From the NCBI RefSeq assembly GCF_001941625.1, contig NZ_CP016076.1:992001-1056000 (forward strand): 64,000 nt of DNA, written 5' to 3'. The position numbers were made by a program, and so were the translations under genes. Source of the DNA: Actinoalloteichus fjordicus. Its GTDB lineage: Bacteria; Actinomycetota; Actinomycetes; Mycobacteriales; Pseudonocardiaceae. Shown here in pieces: positions 53,326-61,051 of this stretch; position 1 is the stretch's first letter, and each line of letters begins with the position of its first letter. Under the pieces are notes generated by a model. It searched no databases and was not told the origin of the DNA. It saw nothing but the letters and a program-made list of their open reading frames with translations.

Positions 53326-54281
53326 ATCGCCAGGCAGATCCCTTCGTCACATCGGGCGTGGCCGAGCACTTCGCGTTGCTCGGCCCGCCCGCGCTCTCCC
53401 GGTCGACGGTGGATCGGCGCGAGCCGGTGCGAGGCGACGACGCCGCGCTGGATCGCCTCTGGGCGTCCGGTCGGCTGATCGACGTCGATCAGCAAGGGCG
53501 GGCGTCGGTGAGTCCGTCCGGCACCGTGCTGACCTCGGCGACGCCGCGCGATGAGCCTCGCCCCGAGGGCGCGGTGCTGCTCGGCGCCGAGGACGAGGTG
53601 GGCTACTGGGCCCGGCGGGTGGTCGTCGAGGCGGACGGGCCGGAGGAGATCGGGCCCCAGGAGATCGGGCCCCGGTGGCAGGACCTTCGCCAGGCAGGCC
53701 CTCTACTGACCGACACCGACGCAGGTCTGCTCACCACCGCCGTCGGCCTGCTGGCCTGGCACGACCAGTCCGGGTTCTGCCCGTTCTGCGGGACGAGGAC
53801 GCACGCGGTGCGGGCCGGGTGGACGCGGCACTGCGACGAGTGTCGACAGGAGCACTACCCGAGGACCGACCCGGCGGTGATCTGTCTGGTGCACGACGGC
53901 GCCGACCAGGTGGTGCTGGCCCGCCAGCCCACCTGGCCGCCGGGCCGGTACTCGGTGCTCGCGGGCTTCGTCGAGATGGGCGAGTCGCTGGAGGCCTGTG
54001 TGGCCAGGGAGATCGCCGAGGAGATCGGCGTGTCGATCTCCGACATCCGCTATCTGGGCAGCCAGCCCTGGCCGTTTCCCCGCTCGTTGATGGTGGGGTT
54101 CGCCGCCGTCGCCGATCCCTCTGACGAGCTGATCCCGGCGGACGGCGAGATCGAGGCGGCGCACTGGGTGTCGAGGCATCAGGTGCGGGACGCGCTGGCC
54201 GAGGGCGGGACCGCGCACGGCTTCACGCTGCCGGGAGCGGCGTCCATCGCACATCGGATGCTGGAGGCCTGGGCGTCCTGA
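53322..54281 (+). CDS. nudC: NAD+ diphosphatase / NAD-RNA decapping Nudix hydrolase
   Basis: GTG 53322 overlaps the M16 stop by four bases. The 319-residue protein has a zinc site CPFCG...HCDEC near 150-170, the Nudix box GFVEMGESLEACVAREIAEE near 213 and the NudC marker SQPWPFPRSLM near 247. NudC cleaves NADH to NMNH and AMP and removes NAD caps from RNA. A short tandem EEIGPQEIGP duplication lies near 110. It is the third gene of a tightly coupled operon with the two M16 genes. Confidence 0.92.
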   Translation: MNRQADPFVTSGVAEHFALLGPPALSRSTVDRREPVRGDDAALDRLWASGRLIDVDQQGRASVSPSGTVLTSATPRDEPRPEGAVLLGAEDEVGYWARRVVVEADGPEEIGPQEIGPRWQDLRQAGPLLTDTDAGLLTTAVGLLAWHDQSGFCPFCGTRTHAVRAGWTRHCDECRQEHYPRTDPAVICLVHDGADQVVLARQPTWPPGRYSVLAGFVEMGESLEACVAREIAEEIGVSISDIRYLGSQPWPFPRSLMVGFAAVADPSDELIPADGEIEAAHWVSRHQVRDALAEGGTAHGFTLPGAASIAHRMLEAWAS

Positions 54282-54549
54282 CGGCTGGGCGCGTCGGCCG
54301 ATCCTGATGTGTCGGACCGGGATCGGCTTGCGGCCCCGATCGCGAGGCTGTGGGGTGTGCAGGCGGCCCGCCCGGTCGCCGGGGCGGTCTGCCCGCGAAT
54401 CCGCCCGGTCGAGCGCGCTCGGCGGTCGGGCGCGTCGCCCGGCGACCCCGCCGCCTGTCGTGGCGAGCGGCCCGTCGAGACGGGCGGCCCGCTCCGCTGT
54501 CCGGCGGGTTTGTGACTTTCGGCGGAGGCGACCCGGCATGGGCCCCGCC

Positions 54550-54555
54550 TAACGT
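54550..54555 (+). promoter_or_regulatory. -10 hexamer for a leaderless DUF418 transcript
   Basis: TAACGT followed by exactly 7 bases and GTG 54563; no Shine-Dalgarno. Confidence 0.45.
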
Positions 54556-54562
54556 CCTCGCC

Positions 54563-55573
54563 GTGTCTGACACTTCGATCGCCACCGGCCGCCCGGCAGC
54601 CAGGACGGCTCGAGTCTCCACGGTCGACGCCGTTCGGGGGCTGGCCCTCTGCGGCATCCTCGTCACCAACATCCCGCAGATCATCCTGATGCCGAGAATG
54701 GTCGACGGCGAGCCGCTGCCGATCCCGACGGTGCTGGAGTTGACCGCCCACCAGCGGTTCTTCCCGATCTTCGCCTTCCTGTTCGGACTGAGCTTCGCGC
54801 TCTTCCTCGACAGTGCGGAGCGTCGAACCGAAGGCGGGCGCCGCCTGCTGCCGACGGTCCGGCGGCTGATCGCCCTGGCCGTGCTCGGCCTCGTGCACCA
54901 GCAGTTCCAGCCCGGCGAGGCGCTGCTGACCTACGCGATCGTGGGCGCGGTGGTGCTGGTGCCCGCGAGCCTGCTGCCGAGGCCGCTGGTCCTCGTCGGC
55001 GGACTTGCGGGCACGCTGCTCCCCGTGTCGATCTTCGGCGGGGGCGTCCTGCTCGTTCCCGGACTCTTCCTCCTCGGTATGGCCACCGCTCGCTACGGCA
55101 TCGTGCACACCCTGGCGCGGCGCGGTCGTGCGCTTGCGGTGCTCTGCCTCGGCGCGGCGATCGTGGCGGCGGTGGCGCTGCCGATCCAGGCGGGCGATCT
55201 GATGAACAGCGGCTTCAACGCCTCGTCCGGCATCGCAGGCGTCGCGTTGGCCGTGGTGTACGTGACCGGCCTGCTCCTGTTGCTGCGGACGCCGCTCGGC
55301 GCGGGACTGTCGGCGGTCTTCACACCGCTCGGTCGGATGGCGTTGACCAACTACCTGTCCGCGACGGCGCTGATCCTGCTCGCCGCCGGGCCGCTCGACC
55401 TGTCGAACTCGACCCGCTGGGGCGTCATGCTGCTGCTGGCCCTGGGCATCCTGGTGGTGCAGTGCGCGGCGAGCAGCTGGTGGCTGCGCCGCTTCGCCTA
55501 CGGGCCCCTCGAGTGGATCTGGCGCTGCGTCACCTGGTGGGAGATCGTGCCGAACCGGCGCGTCGCAGGCTGA
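54563..55573 (+). CDS. DUF418 multi-pass membrane protein
   Basis: GTG 54563 gives 336 residues with about eight hydrophobic segments. DAVRGLALCGILVTNIP near 23 is the family's opening and FPIFAFLFGLSFALFLD near 68 its second helix; GRMALTNYLSATALILL and RRFAYGPLEWIWRCVTWWE near the end are the DUF418 hallmark. It is presumed to be a transporter or acyltransferase-like membrane protein. Its stop codon carries the third MITE-like element. Confidence 0.85.
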   Translation: MSDTSIATGRPAARTARVSTVDAVRGLALCGILVTNIPQIILMPRMVDGEPLPIPTVLELTAHQRFFPIFAFLFGLSFALFLDSAERRTEGGRRLLPTVRRLIALAVLGLVHQQFQPGEALLTYAIVGAVVLVPASLLPRPLVLVGGLAGTLLPVSIFGGGVLLVPGLFLLGMATARYGIVHTLARRGRALAVLCLGAAIVAAVALPIQAGDLMNSGFNASSGIAGVALAVVYVTGLLLLLRTPLGAGLSAVFTPLGRMALTNYLSATALILLAAGPLDLSNSTRWGVMLLLALGILVVQCAASSWWLRRFAYGPLEWIWRCVTWWEIVPNRRVAG

Positions 55574-55639
55574 GAGCCTGTCTTTAATCCCGCCTGTCCT
55601 GTTGCGCGCAGCAGGACAGCAGGAATCGAAGATCGGCTC
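55574..55639 (-). mobile_element. 66-bp degenerate MITE-like element, copy C
   Basis: GAGCCTGTCTTTAATCC starts directly after a TGA stop codon; it equals the reverse complement of the right end of copies A and B, and CCTGTTGCGCG inside equals the reverse complement of their CGCGCAACAGG. The far end GATCGGCTC is a decayed inverse. The middle (CTGTCCTG...CAGGACAG) forms a nearly perfect hairpin. It is shorter and in opposite orientation. Confidence 0.6.
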
Positions 55640-55710
55640 CGAGGTGTTCGACCGCTTCGTGCGGCCGAGGTCGCGCGGAGCCCGACCGCCGCCGATGCGA
55701 GGATGCCGGG

Positions 55711-57789
55711 ATGGGCGGGCAGCAGGAACCGGCGTCGGGACTCGATCCGGAGCAGCGAGCGGCGGTCCTGGCTCCGCGCGGCCCGGTCTGTGTGCTGGCG
55801 GGCGCCGGGACCGGGAAGACCCGCACGATCACCCGCCGGATCGCGTACCTGGTCCGGCAGGGGCACGTCGCACCGGGCCAGGTGCTCGCGGTCACCTTCA
55901 CCAAACGGGCGGCCGCCGAGATGCGCACCCGGCTGCGGGCGCTGGACGCCACGGGGGTGCAGGCACTCACCTTCCACGCTGCGGCGCTGCGGCAGCTGCG
56001 GTACTTCTGGCCGAGGGTGATCGGCGACGACCAGTGGCGGCTGCTGGACAGCAAGCTGCCGGTGGTCGCGCAGGCGGCCAGGCGCGCGGGTGCAGGCACC
56101 GATCGCGAGACGCTACGCGACCTGGCGAGCGAGATCGAGTGGAGCAAGGCCTCGCTCATCACCCCGGAGGACTACCCCGCCGCCGTCGCGCGGGTGCACC
56201 GGGCCACGCCTGCCCCCGCCGAACAGGTCGTCGCCGTCTACGCGACCTATGAGCGGCTCAAGAACGAGGCGAGCGCACTGGACTTCGATGACCTCCTGCT
56301 GCACACGGCGGCCGTCATGGAGGAGCACGGCGACGTCGCCGAGGAGTTCCGTGATCGCTATCGCAGCTTCGTGGTCGACGAGTATCAGGACGTCACGCCG
56401 CTGCAGCAGCGGGTGTTGAACGCGTGGCTTGGCGAACGAGACGACCTGACGGTGGTCGGCGATGCGAACCAGACGATCTACTCCTTCGCGGGCGCTTCGG
56501 CGCGTCCGCTGCTCGACTTTCCGCGTCGCTTCCCCGAGGCTGCGGTGATCCGGCTGGAACGCGACTACCGCTCGACGCCGGAGATCGTGTCGCTGGCCAA
56601 TCGGGTGATCGAGATGGCGCGGAACCGGCCTGCCGGGTCGCGGCTGCGGCTGATCGGTCAGCGCCCGTCCGGTCCGCCGCCCGCCTTCACCGAGCACGAC
56701 GACGAGTCGGCCGAGGCGGCTGCGGTGGCCAGACGGATCAAGAACCTCCTCGCGGCGGGCACCTCGGCGGGCGAGATCGCGATCCTGTTCCGGGTGAATG
56801 CGCAGTCGGAGGTCTACGAACAGGCCCTGAGCGAGGCCGACATCCCGTATCAGGTGCGCGGTGGTGAGCGCTTCTTCGCCAGGCCGGAGGTCCGGCAGGC
56901 GATGGCGGCCCTGCGCACCGACGGCGCGCTGTCGGAGGATCGGCCGCTTCCGGTGCGGGTGCGGGCGGTGCTGGCGCGGCTCGGCCTCGGGGAGCAGCCG
57001 CCGGAGGGCGGCGCGGCGCGGGAGCGCTGGGAATCGTTGCGGGCACTGGCGGAGCTGGCCGAGGAGACCGCGAGCATCGCACCGGAGACCGACCTCGCGC
57101 GGTTCGTCATCGAGCTGGACATGCGTGCCGAGGCCCGGCATCCCCCTGCGATGGAGGGCGTCACGCTGGCGTCGCTGCATGCCGCGAAGGGCCTGGAGTG
57201 GGATGCGGTGTTCCTGGTCGGGCTGGCCGAGGGCACGCTGCCGATTCACCAGGCCGACGGGGACGACGCCGCAGTGGAGGAGGAGCGCAGGCTCTTCTAC
57301 GTCGGCGTCACCCGAGCGCGGCACCATCTGTCGCTGTCGTGGGCACTGGCCAGGGCGGAGGGCGGCAGGCGCTATCGGCGGCGTAGCCGTTTCCTGTACG
57401 GGCTGGTTCCGGAGGATCATCCGTCGTCTTCGATCGGCAGGGCGAGTGCGGGCCGGGTGTCCTCGCGTGCCGAGGCGGCCCGGTGTCGGGTCTGCGCCTC
57501 GGCGTTGACGGCGACCATGGCGATCAAGCTGGGCCGGTGCGAACACTGCCCGGCCGATCTCGATCAGGATCTGCTGGATCGGCTGCGTGCCTGGCGCGGC
57601 GATCGAGCGCGGAAGCTGGGCGTTCCGGGCTTCGTGGTGCTCACCGACGCGACGCTGACGGCCATCGCCGAGCAGCGTCCCTCCGACGTCGCCGCGCTGG
57701 TGCGGATTCCCGGGATCGGCGCCACCAAGCTCGATCGCTTCGGCGGTGAGGTGATCTCCCTGGTGCTCGGTGCGGGTGCCGGCTCCTGA
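55711..57789 (+). CDS. uvrD2: UvrD2-type superfamily 1 DNA helicase with HRDC domain
   Basis: The 692-residue product has Walker [10 protein letters not shown] near 30, [28 protein letters not shown] near 227, [39 protein letters not shown] and [13 protein letters not shown]-terminal tetracysteine (CRVCAS near 592; CEHC near 612) links to an HRDC domain ([16 protein letters not shown] through [13 protein letters not shown]). This arrangement is specific to actinobacterial UvrD2. It lies between nudC and whiB7 as in mycobacteria, with a DUF418 gene inserted. Confidence 0.93.
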   Translation: MGGQQEPASGLDPEQRAAVLAPRGPVCVLAGAGTGKTRTITRRIAYLVRQGHVAPGQVLAVTFTKRAAAEMRTRLRALDATGVQALTFHAAALRQLRYFWPRVIGDDQWRLLDSKLPVVAQAARRAGAGTDRETLRDLASEIEWSKASLITPEDYPAAVARVHRATPAPAEQVVAVYATYERLKNEASALDFDDLLLHTAAVMEEHGDVAEEFRDRYRSFVVDEYQDVTPLQQRVLNAWLGERDDLTVVGDANQTIYSFAGASARPLLDFPRRFPEAAVIRLERDYRSTPEIVSLANRVIEMARNRPAGSRLRLIGQRPSGPPPAFTEHDDESAEAAAVARRIKNLLAAGTSAGEIAILFRVNAQSEVYEQALSEADIPYQVRGGERFFARPEVRQAMAALRTDGALSEDRPLPVRVRAVLARLGLGEQPPEGGAARERWESLRALAELAEETASIAPETDLARFVIELDMRAEARHPPAMEGVTLASLHAAKGLEWDAVFLVGLAEGTLPIHQADGDDAAVEEERRLFYVGVTRARHHLSLSWALARAEGGRRYRRRSRFLYGLVPEDHPSSSIGRASAGRVSSRAEAARCRVCASALTATMAIKLGRCEHCPADLDQDLLDRLRAWRGDRARKLGVPGFVVLTDATLTAIAEQRPSDVAALVRIPGIGATKLDRFGGEVISLVLGAGAGS

Positions 57790-57980
57790 TGATGTCACCT
57801 GATCGGACTAGTGGCGGGTGGGCGTCCTGCGGCGTCGACTCACCGCGTCCGACGTGAGCCTTCGGCGCCGAGCTGTACCGGGTCGCGAACGGTCTCGGTG
57901 CCGTCACCTGCGGAGATGTCGAGGGACTGCCGGGTGATCGGATGAATTCAAGATCATCAAGAAAACCCTCGGAAAATAAG

Positions 57981-58010
57981 TTGCGCGCGTCCGTGCGCGC
58001 CCCATAACCT
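57981..58010 (+). promoter_or_regulatory. WhiB7-type autoregulated promoter
   Basis: TTGCGC (57981-57986), an 18-base spacer and TAACCT (58005-58010) form a vegetative promoter. Immediately upstream of the -35 is GGAAAATAAG, the AT-tract position where WhiB7's AT-hook binds in its known regulon. It predicts a leader of about 410 nt before whiB7. Confidence 0.7.
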
Positions 58011-58071
58011 GCATCAGGCAGGCCGAGAAGGCCTGGTGACGTTCTTCGATCCCCGGAAGGAGGCGGCCGAG

Positions 58072-58302
58072 ATGAGGCAGCTCAACATCCCAGTGACCCC
58101 CGGCCGTCGGCTGTCCGGGGTTACTGCCGTGTTCTGGGGAGACGGTCGCGCGCGTCGCGTTCACGATCAGGTGGCAATGGCCATCTCTGGGTGGGCGCTG
58201 TCTTCGCGCGTTGCCAAGCAGGACACACGGCCGAACGGCGTGAGCCCGTTCGCCATCGAACGAACCCATCCTGTCCGCGCAGGAGCGCAGTCTCTGACCT
58301 AG
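58072..58302 (+). CDS. Upstream open reading frame (76 codons) in the whiB7 leader
   Basis: ATG 58072 has GGAAGGAGG at 8-base spacing, one of the best ribosome sites in the window, and the frame stops with TAG at 58300. The peptide is basic and lacks a recognised domain (MRQLNIPVTPGRR... to ...AGAQSLT). The stop lies 20 bases before the intrinsic terminator. In mycobacteria and Streptomyces a leader uORF couples ribosome inhibition to whiB7 readthrough; this fits that role. It may act through translation rather than through its product. Confidence 0.65.
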   Translation: MRQLNIPVTPGRRLSGVTAVFWGDGRARRVHDQVAMAISGWALSSRVAKQDTRPNGVSPFAIERTHPVRAGAQSLT

Positions 58303-58322
58303 TCAGGTAAGACTGATCGATC

Positions 58323-58360
58323 AGGCCGCGGACTCCAATCGGAATCCGCGGCCTTCTTGT
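58323..58360 (+). terminator. whiB7 leader attenuator (intrinsic terminator)
   Basis: AGGCCGCGGA (58323-58332) pairs with TCCGCGGCCT (58345-58354); after one mismatch three more pairs close an AATC loop. The following TCTTGT is moderately U-rich. It lies between the uORF stop and the whiB7 ATG, where it would stop transcription unless antiterminated. A small ACCT/AGGT hairpin at 58297-58308 overlaps the uORF stop. Confidence 0.75.
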
Positions 58361-58426
58361 CGTCTTCGGACGACTTGGGCTGTCGCGGGCCCGATGAGAA
58401 TTCGATGAAGATCAGAAGGAGAACGC

Positions 58427-58798
58427 ATGTCTACCGCGACCGTCTCTCTGGCGCGAGACGTTCTGCCGGGACCGAGGGAATCCGACTCCAGCGTGGTCGG
58501 TATGGGCGACCTGCTGGTCGCCGTTCCCGACGACGAGACCGAGCTGCCCTGCCGTGTTCAGGACCCCGACCTGTGGTTTGCGGAGAACCCGGCCGAGCTT
58601 GCGCGGGCCAAGCAGCTCTGCGAGACCTGCCCGATCATGGCCGCGTGTCTGGCCGGTGCGCTTGCCCGGCGGGAGCCGTGGGGCGTATGGGGCGGTGAGA
58701 TCTTCGAGAGGGGATCGGTCATCGCCAAGAAGCGGCCTCGGGGCAGGCCGAGGAAGGCCGACAGCCCGATCATCACCGGAAAGGGGGCAGCGGCATGA
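58427..58798 (+). CDS. whiB7: WhiB7 transcriptional activator
   Basis: ATG 58427 has AGAAGGAGA at good spacing; the product has 123 residues. It has the four [4Fe-4S] cysteines (PCRVQD near 42; CETCPIMAAC at about 65-74), the WhiB turn GVWGGE near 87 and the AT-hook RGRPRK near 105 that defines WhiB7. WhiB7 binds SigA region 4 and activates ribosome-protection, efflux and antibiotic-resistance genes. The stop overlaps the start of a small downstream gene (ATGA). Confidence 0.95.
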   Translation: MSTATVSLARDVLPGPRESDSSVVGMGDLLVAVPDDETELPCRVQDPDLWFAENPAELARAKQLCETCPIMAACLAGALARREPWGVWGGEIFERGSVIAKKRPRGRPRKADSPIITGKGAAA

Positions 58799-59016
58799 AC
58801 GACACCGCCTACCTGCGTGCTCGCACGGTCCACGTCCCCGGCGCCGACGTCATGACGCATCTGCCGGATGCGCTCACCCGCGCTCGAATACGAGAGTTGG
58901 AAGACGAGATACATCGATGTCGAATAGCGGCTCGATTTCGACGGCGCGGCCGATGGCGCAGGCTGTCGGCGTTCATCGCGAAGCGAGTCGCTGCCGCCGA
59001 TCGCTCCTTGAGCTGA
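58795..59016 (+). CDS. Small basic protein translationally coupled to WhiB7
   Basis: ATG 58795 lies in an ATGA overlap with the whiB7 stop, giving 73 residues. The N-terminal part is short and neutral; residues 27-60 form an amphipathic, strongly basic helix (RIRELEDEIHRCRIAARFRR, then RGRWRRLSAF). No known domain. Coupling implies equimolar production with WhiB7 under drug or translation stress. A G/C-rich hairpin follows its stop. Confidence 0.6.
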   Translation: MNDTAYLRARTVHVPGADVMTHLPDALTRARIRELEDEIHRCRIAARFRRRGRWRRLSAFIAKRVAAADRSLS

Positions 59017-59030
59017 GTCGGTGAACCAGG

Positions 59031-59070
59031 CCGGGCGGGCCGTCGATCCGAGGATCGGCGGCCCGCCCGG
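59031..59070 (+). terminator. Hairpin terminator after the whiB7 operon
   Basis: CCGGGCGGGC...and...GCCCGCCCGG arms enclose about 20 bases that themselves pair partly (CGATCC/GGATCG), giving a long stable hairpin 15 bases after the small gene's stop. Confidence 0.65.
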
Positions 59071-59086
59071 CTTCGTCGTCTCCGGG

Positions 59087-59347
59087 GTGCGCACGGTGTG
59101 TTCGGTGACCGTCGGCGGGCCTCGGGCGCCGACCGACGGCGGGCGGGGCGTCGTCGCTCTGGTCCGGGCCAAGGTCCTCGACGGTCCCGATCGCGACGCC
59201 TTGTCCTCAGTGGAGTGGCAACAGCGCCATGACCAGTGCCGACGGCGCCTGGAAGCGATGAACCCGGCCGATCGGCAGGTTTGGACGGTCGACTGGCTGC
59301 CCCGTCGCGAACAGCTTCGGGAGGCGACGATGCGCGTGGTGACCTGA
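59087..59347 (+). CDS. Possible small protein downstream of the whiB7 operon
   Basis: An open frame from GTG 59087 (start uncertain) ends at 59347. The last 55 codons have good GC3 bias and encode a helical basic segment (SSVEWQQRHDQCRRRLEAMN ... WLPRREQLREATMRV). No ribosome site is clear and the first part is Gly/Pro-rich. I do not recognise it and it may be spurious. Confidence 0.25.
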   Translation: MRTVCSVTVGGPRAPTDGGRGVVALVRAKVLDGPDRDALSSVEWQQRHDQCRRRLEAMNPADRQVWTVDWLPRREQLREATMRVVT

Positions 59348-59425
59348 TCCAGTCCGACCCCAGGCGGCCGGGTCGGTGGGGCCCGTTCCGGGGTGGGGGC
59401 GCTCCACCCGCAGGCGATGATTACA

Positions 59426-59441
59426 ATGAACATATGTTCAT
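59426..59441. promoter_or_regulatory. Perfect palindromic operator of the tetR-GNAT pair
   Basis: ATGAACATATGTTCAT is a perfect 16-bp palindrome, 28 bases before the tetR start, in an AT-rich patch that must contain the promoter. This is the classic layout of a TetR autoregulatory operator. Confidence 0.7.
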
Positions 59442-59469
59442 TTAAAAATCGAGCCGAGTGAAGGTGTCA

Positions 59470-60066
59470 GTGCCCAGAACCAAGGAGCAGTACGAGGCCC
59501 TGCGGGTCGCCAGTCTGGAGAAGGTGCAGGCCGCTGCGGTCAGCCTCTTCGCCCGCCGGGGGTTCGCCGCCACGAGCATGCGGGACATCGCGCGGGTGGC
59601 AGGCATCAGCACGGGCTTGATCTACCGGCACTACGAGACGAAGGAGGAACTCTTCGGCGCGCTGGTCGACGTCGCGGCGGTCGGTCTGCACCGCGTCGTC
59701 GAGCAGTTCGACAGCGATGACTCGCCCGCCGAGCTTCTCGCCGAGTTCACCCGACTCTTCCTCGCCGACCTCACCGGAGACGGTGCCTTCGCCGAGTTCT
59801 TCCTGATCATGAACCAGGCGTTCGTGACGCAGGATGAATCGCCCCAGCTCCGACGGCTCCGCGCGGAGCACGTCCTGATGGTCGACGCCGTCATCGCGCT
59901 AATCGGCCGGGGCCAAGACCTCGGCGAGTTCACGAGCGGCGACCCGGCGGAGCTGGCGAGCTGCTACCTGGCCGCGCTCAGCGGACTGACGACGATGCGG
60001 CTCGTGCCGGGCACTCCGCTCGTCGTGCCCACCCCGTCGACCCTACTGAGCCTTCTGATCCGATAG
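59470..60066 (+). CDS. TetR family transcriptional regulator
   Basis: GTG 59470 is chosen over 59458 because GAAGG lies 5 bases before it; the product is VPRTKEQYEALR... of 198 residues. The helix-turn-helix is VSLFARRGFAATSMRDIARV then AGISTGLIYRHYETKEELFG. The C-terminal domain is helical with no clue to the ligand. A perfect 16-bp palindrome lies just upstream, and a GNAT acetyltransferase begins 7 bases after its stop, so both are probably under its own control. Confidence 0.88.
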   Translation: MPRTKEQYEALRVASLEKVQAAAVSLFARRGFAATSMRDIARVAGISTGLIYRHYETKEELFGALVDVAAVGLHRVVEQFDSDDSPAELLAEFTRLFLADLTGDGAFAEFFLIMNQAFVTQDESPQLRRLRAEHVLMVDAVIALIGRGQDLGEFTSGDPAELASCYLAALSGLTTMRLVPGTPLVVPTPSTLLSLLIR

Positions 60067-60073
60067 GACGACC

Positions 60074-60664
60074 ATGATCGAGGTAATACCGGCAGTCGAA
60101 CTCGGCCAGAACAGTCGACGGACGATCGCCGAGATCTATTCCGACGCCTTTCGCGACGACTTCGCCTATTTCAGCAAGGACCTCGGGGTCCTCGCGGATG
60201 CCTTCGAGCACATGATGGTCCCGGAGCTCTTCTACGTCGCTCTGATCGACGGGACCCCGGCAGGAATCACCGCGTGCACGGACGGCAGACAGCAGTGCGT
60301 CACGCTGGACGGACGGCAACTGCGCAGGCACTTCGGGCTGGTCAAGGGATCGATCGCCTCCGCAGTGTTCGCGCGGGAGTTCTCCACCGCCGTGCCGAAC
60401 ATGACGCCCTCCAGCGCGTCGCTCGAATTCGTCGGGACGGCGGCGGCGTATCGGGGACGGGGCGTGGCGAAGGCGATCCTGCATCATCTGCTCGCCCTGC
60501 CGCAGTACGACGACTACCGACTCGAATACATCTCAGACATTAATGCGCCCGCCCTGGGCCTGTATACGAAGCTGGGATTTACCGAATACCGGCGGAAGAA
60601 GGTCCGACACACCAGGATGACCGGCATCAACCACTACATCTCCATGAAGCTTGTGCAGAGCTGA
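60074..60664 (+). CDS. GNAT family N-acetyltransferase
   Basis: The 196-residue product is in an operon with the TetR gene. The GNAT core is visible: LFYVALIDGTPAGITACTD near 55 (beta strands), SLEFVGTAAAYRGRGVAKAI near 115-135 with the acetyl-CoA loop R-G-R-G-V-A, and DINAPALGLYTKLGFTEYRR near 157 with the late helix. The substrate is unknown; TetR pairing suggests induced modification of a small toxic molecule, which is inference. Confidence 0.85.
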   Translation: MIEVIPAVELGQNSRRTIAEIYSDAFRDDFAYFSKDLGVLADAFEHMMVPELFYVALIDGTPAGITACTDGRQQCVTLDGRQLRRHFGLVKGSIASAVFAREFSTAVPNMTPSSASLEFVGTAAAYRGRGVAKAILHHLLALPQYDDYRLEYISDINAPALGLYTKLGFTEYRRKKVRHTRMTGINHYISMKLVQS

Positions 60665-61051
60665 CCTCGGTGACTGCCTGCCGAGGCCGGGCGCCGGGCG
60701 ATCTCCGGCATCGACGGGCTCGTGGGGCCTCGTGGTTGTCGGACGCCTCCTTTGACGGTGCCTCCTCCGACGGTGCCTCCTCCGACGACGGCGATCGACA
60801 CCGGTCGTCGTCGGCGGGCGGCTCCCGGCCTCGGAGAATCGCGGGACTGCGGAGTGCTGGGCATTCGGCAGGGATCGCGTCGACGGAGAAGGCGCCGCCA
60901 CCGAGCCGCAGGGCGGGGATCGACTGGTCGGGCACCGCCGGAGGCCGCCCGCGAGTGCGCCGTCTCCGGCGGTCGGCGTCACTCCCGGGCGGGCGGCTCG
61001 AGTCGGGCGTCGCGCCGACGGCCTGTCCGAGTGTTCGGCAGGCGAGAAGGA
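60665..61051. other. Intergenic region between convergent genes with a 15-bp tandem repeat
   Basis: About 385 bases. GACGGTGCCTCCTCC is repeated in tandem twice plus a partial copy near 60753-60788. No supported gene or clear terminator. Confidence 0.45.

Noticed and set aside
58036-58302. Longer version of the whiB7 leader ORF starting at 58036
   Set aside because: The upstream start lacks a ribosome site, while ATG 58072 has an excellent one in the same frame.
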